Part shown: positions 63,044 to 64,000 of the stretch, one piece after another
Position numbering within the stretch: position 1 is the first letter of the stretch
Layout of the letters: each line of letters opens with the position of its first letter
Assembly: GCF_029023725.1 (NCBI RefSeq)
Contig: NZ_CP119075.1
Span: forward strand, 1,235,501 to 1,299,500
Direction of reading: 5' to 3'
Length of the DNA: 64,000 nucleotides
Source of the DNA: Synoicihabitans lomoniglobus
Lineage (GTDB): Bacteria > Verrucomicrobiota > Verrucomicrobiia > Opitutales > Opitutaceae
Position numbers and translations under genes: made by a program
The notes under the pieces: generated by a model
What the model was told of the DNA's origin: nothing
The model's database searches: none
The model's input: only the letters and a program-made list of their open reading frames with translations

Positions 63044-64000
63044 TCCTGCACGCTATCGAGCTGCACCACGTCGGCCGCTTCCGCGAGTCGGTCCGCCTCG
63101 GCCCCTTCGCGCCGGGTCTCAACGTGCTCTCGGCCCCCAACGAGTCCGGCAAATCCACCTCGCTCCACGCCGCCGCCCGCGCCCTGTTCGATCGCCACAC
63201 CACCAAGGGCGAGGAACTCAAATCCCTGCAACCCGTCGGCACCGACCTCGCGCCACGCATCGCCGTCGAGTTCGAGACCGCCGCCGGTCGTTTCCGTATC
63301 GAGAAGACTTTTCTGCAAAAGCCCACCAGCGAGCTGCGCGCGTGGCAGTCCGCGTCGTGGCAACTCATCGCCGAGTCCGACCAGGCCGACCAACGCGTGC
63401 AGGCGCTCCTGCACTCGTCCCTACCCGGACGCGGTGCCACCAAATCCGAGCACTGGGGCTTTCTCGGCTTCCTCTGGGCCCGCCAAGGCGAACCCGCCGT
63501 CTGGCCTGGGTTCAACGACGAAGGGGTGGGGCAGAACATCCGTGCGCAACTCGTGCAACTGGAGCTCGATCCCGTCATCGAACGCCTGCGCGAGCGCCTC
63601 GCCGCGACGTTCGGCTCGATCCTGACCGCCACCGGCCAGCCCCGCACCGGCGGCCCACTCCGCACCGCCGAGGATGACCTCACGCGCCTCGACGAGGAAC
63701 TCACGCAACTTCACGCCACCCGCACGAAATTGGAGGACGCCTTGGTGCGTTACCAACAGGCCGCCTCCGGCGTGACCCAGTTGGCCAAGGAACACGCCGA
63801 ACGCACCGCCGCCGCCGCGACCCTGCACGAGTCGGCGCAAGCCGCCGAGCGCCTGAGCGCCGAGCTCAAAACCCATCAACACGCCCTGCTCACCGCGCAG
63901 GAGAAACTCGACACCGTCGCGGCCGACGCCACCAAACTCGCCCACCTGCGCCAACTCACCGCCGAGGCCCAAACCGCGATCACCGCCGCCGAGCACACCG
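63040..64000 (+). CDS. SbcC/YhaN-like AAA ATPase (N-terminal part; cut by window end)
   Basis: The reading frame starts at GTG 63040 and is open to the last base, ~320 codons. It begins LHAIELHHVGRFRESVRLGPF, with Walker A APNESGKST and a TFLQKPTSELRAWQ segment. From ~220 on the sequence is a long coiled coil rich in Ala, Glu, Leu and Gln (heptads such as LDEELTQLHATRTKLEDAL). That is the start of an SMC/Rad50-like ATPase, partner of the SbcD-like nuclease. The Walker B end lies outside the window. Confidence 0.87.
   Translation, partial: MILHAIELHHVGRFRESVRLGPFAPGLNVLSAPNESGKSTSLHAAARALFDRHTTKGEELKSLQPVGTDLAPRIAVEFETAAGRFRIEKTFLQKPTSELRAWQSASWQLIAESDQADQRVQALLHSSLPGRGATKSEHWGFLGFLWARQGEPAVWPGFNDEGVGQNIRAQLVQLELDPVIERLRERLAATFGSILTATGQPRTGGPLRTAEDDLTRLDEELTQLHATRTKLEDALVRYQQAASGVTQLAKEHAERTAAAATLHESAQAAERLSAELKTHQHALLTAQEKLDTVAADATKLAHLRQLTAEAQTAITAAEHT

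Overview
The window reads as a chromosomal segment of a high-GC Verrucomicrobiota bacterium, most likely the Opitutales/Opitutaceae. The grounds are the style of the division and cell wall (dcw) cluster (MurC-MurB fusion, FtsZ ending in a DVPTYFRK-type peptide, Obg next to it), a secreted protein with a tandem C-terminal repeat of the kind common in that family, an orphan ADOP-type permease, and the overall base composition. The assignment is an inference from protein style; no rRNA gene is present. I saw no rRNA, convincing tRNA, CRISPR array, prophage or intact insertion sequence.

Layout. 1-11830 is a compact dcw cluster on the + strand (mraY end, murD, a LysM lipoprotein, ftsW, murG, fused murC-murB, ddl, ftsQ, ftsA, ftsZ), mostly joined by 4-base overlaps. 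11917-15902 holds obgE, a small MshEN-like protein, a PilB/GspE ATPase and a LysE exporter. 16128-23372 is a tight seven-gene run: FN3-like membrane-anchored protein, SSS-family symporter, an unlisted 39-residue membrane peptide, a divergent carbamoyltransferase, an asparagine-synthase-like amidotransferase, an N-carbamoyl/allantoate-type M20 amidohydrolase and an isochorismatase-fold hydrolase. Every enzyme in it makes or breaks a carbamoyl, ureido or amide bond, and the carbamoyltransferase keeps its carbamoyl-phosphate site but lacks the usual aspartate-binding Arg/Gln. This is my best candidate for an undescribed system.

23645-32511 is more accessory: a double PRC-barrel protein, a small membrane protein, an orphan ABC-type permease, a large secreted propeller/Ig/repeat protein, and a HipBA toxin-antitoxin pair flanked by the C-terminal remnant of a GNAT acetyltransferase. 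32639-39689 holds mnmA, a GH13 glycosidase and the glycolytic set gap-pgk-tpiA, with a long inverted repeat plus T-run between gap and pgk. 40199-47037 mixes a nitroreductase, an EamA exporter with a divergent LysR gene, DUF4870, a LuxR-type regulator, a prenyl synthase (ispA type), DUF4013, an FmdB zinc ribbon and a membrane-anchored unknown.

47655-49863 carries phosphotransacetylase split into a catalytic gene and a separate P-loop/DRTGG gene. 49996-56931 carries murJ, an SBF-like transporter, then a probable electrophile-defence run (TetR, thioredoxin, Old Yellow Enzyme, nitroreductase) and a Tat-exported PhoX-like protein. 57354-64000 has a pseudouridine synthase, a zinc-type alcohol/quinone dehydrogenase, a second EamA transporter, Ada, and SbcD/SbcC-like genes, the last cut by the window end. 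The longer intergenic gaps (39.7-40.2, 47.0-47.7, 56.9-57.4, 59.0-59.2 and 60.1-60.4 kb) are filled with copies of a few short dispersed repeats.
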